Shown piece by piece: positions 63,902-64,000 of a DNA stretch of 64,000 nucleotides (positions are counted from its first letter, which is position 1; each line of letters begins with the position of its first letter). The stretch is from positions 62,001-126,000 of the forward strand of contig NZ_JASKMT010000012.1 in assembly GCF_030124175.1 (NCBI RefSeq), read 5' to 3'. Origin of the DNA: Streptomyces sp. 549 (GTDB lineage: Bacteria > Actinomycetota > Actinomycetes > Streptomycetales > Streptomycetaceae). The notes beneath the pieces were generated by a model. It did not search any database. It saw only the letters and a list, made by a program, of their open reading frames with translations, and had not been told where the DNA came from. The position numbers were made by a program, and so were the translations under genes.

Positions 63902-64000
63902 ATGGAGTCTGTGGCTCGTGGCGGGACCAGGTGGAAGCGGTTCGCCGTTGTCATGGTCCCGAGTGTGGCCGCCACCGCGGCGGTCGGCCTGGCGATAGGC
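63902..64000 (+). CDS. DUF6230-type secreted/membrane protein, N-terminus only
   Basis: 33 codons visible: MESVARGGTRWKRFAVVMVPSVAATAAVGLAIG, a basic start and one hydrophobic segment, running off the window. Preceded by a strong AAGGAGGA ribosome site. The start matches the DUF6230 proteins of streptomycetes (older label 'cholesterol esterase'), which are usually followed by a DUF6114 gene. Function unknown. Confidence 0.75.
   Translation, partial: MESVARGGTRWKRFAVVMVPSVAATAAVGLAIG

Overview
High-GC DNA (most third codon positions G or C) carrying genes typical of a filamentous actinomycete, almost certainly Streptomyces: Scy and FilP hyphal-tip coiled-coil proteins, CBM2-linked chitinases and cellulases, an XRE/DUF397 regulator pair, NucS, IcmA and a GlxA-type oxidase. 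From memory, much of the gene order matches the chiC-to-icmA stretch of the S. coelicolor chromosome; this was not checked by a search.

Layout. 1-5.8 kb: two tandem family-18 chitinases (the first cut by the window edge) behind a ChiS/ChiR two-component pair; each chitinase promoter carries two 12-bp direct repeats around the -35. 6-10.6 kb: an accessory-looking block with a membrane protein, an anti-sigma-type ATPase coupled to a 43-residue membrane ORF, an XRE/DUF397 pair, and a two-gene AAA ATPase + Toprim-like protein operon that could be a defence module. 10.9-16 kb: TetR with divergent oxidoreductase, an immunity-like small protein, a DM13 protein, cobalamin adenosyltransferase, a broken hydroxymethylbilane synthase and a PepSY protein. 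16-25 kb: ECF sigma factor with membrane partner, 3-hydroxybutyryl-CoA dehydrogenase, STAS protein, STAND-like NTPase, NucS, an SCO5389-family protein, a luciferase-like oxidoreductase and a small zinc-site protein. 25-32 kb: ABC exporter, FilP, Scy. 32-35 kb: methylmalonyl-CoA epimerase, thiolase and MeaB. 35-38 kb: Asp-rich PepSY protein divergent from an OmpR-type two-component system. 38-43 kb: GH9 cellulase with a CebR box, and a GT39-like membrane glycosyltransferase. 43-51 kb: three AIM24 proteins with a MarR regulator, DUF3817, a thiamine-binding protein, then a csl-type locus (GT2, GlxA, GH6). 51-54 kb: MarR, a second DUF3817 and IcmA. 54-56 kb: sparse DNA with a secreted lectin-like protein and an IS256 remnant. 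56-62 kb: a peptide/metallophore-type ABC importer with a fused permease and a Zur-like box, plus a TetR. 62-64 kb: thioredoxin-TPR protein and the start of a DUF6230 gene.

How they fit together. Cobalamin adenosyltransferase, epimerase, MeaB, thiolase, hydroxybutyryl-CoA dehydrogenase and IcmA form a B12-dependent branched/odd-chain acyl-CoA theme. Chitinases, GH9 and the csl locus cover polysaccharide degradation and tip glycan synthesis, and Scy/FilP supply the tip scaffold on which csl proteins are known to act. Convergent gene pairs are usually separated by long perfect GC hairpins without U-tracts. No tRNA, rRNA, CRISPR array or complete insertion sequence was seen.
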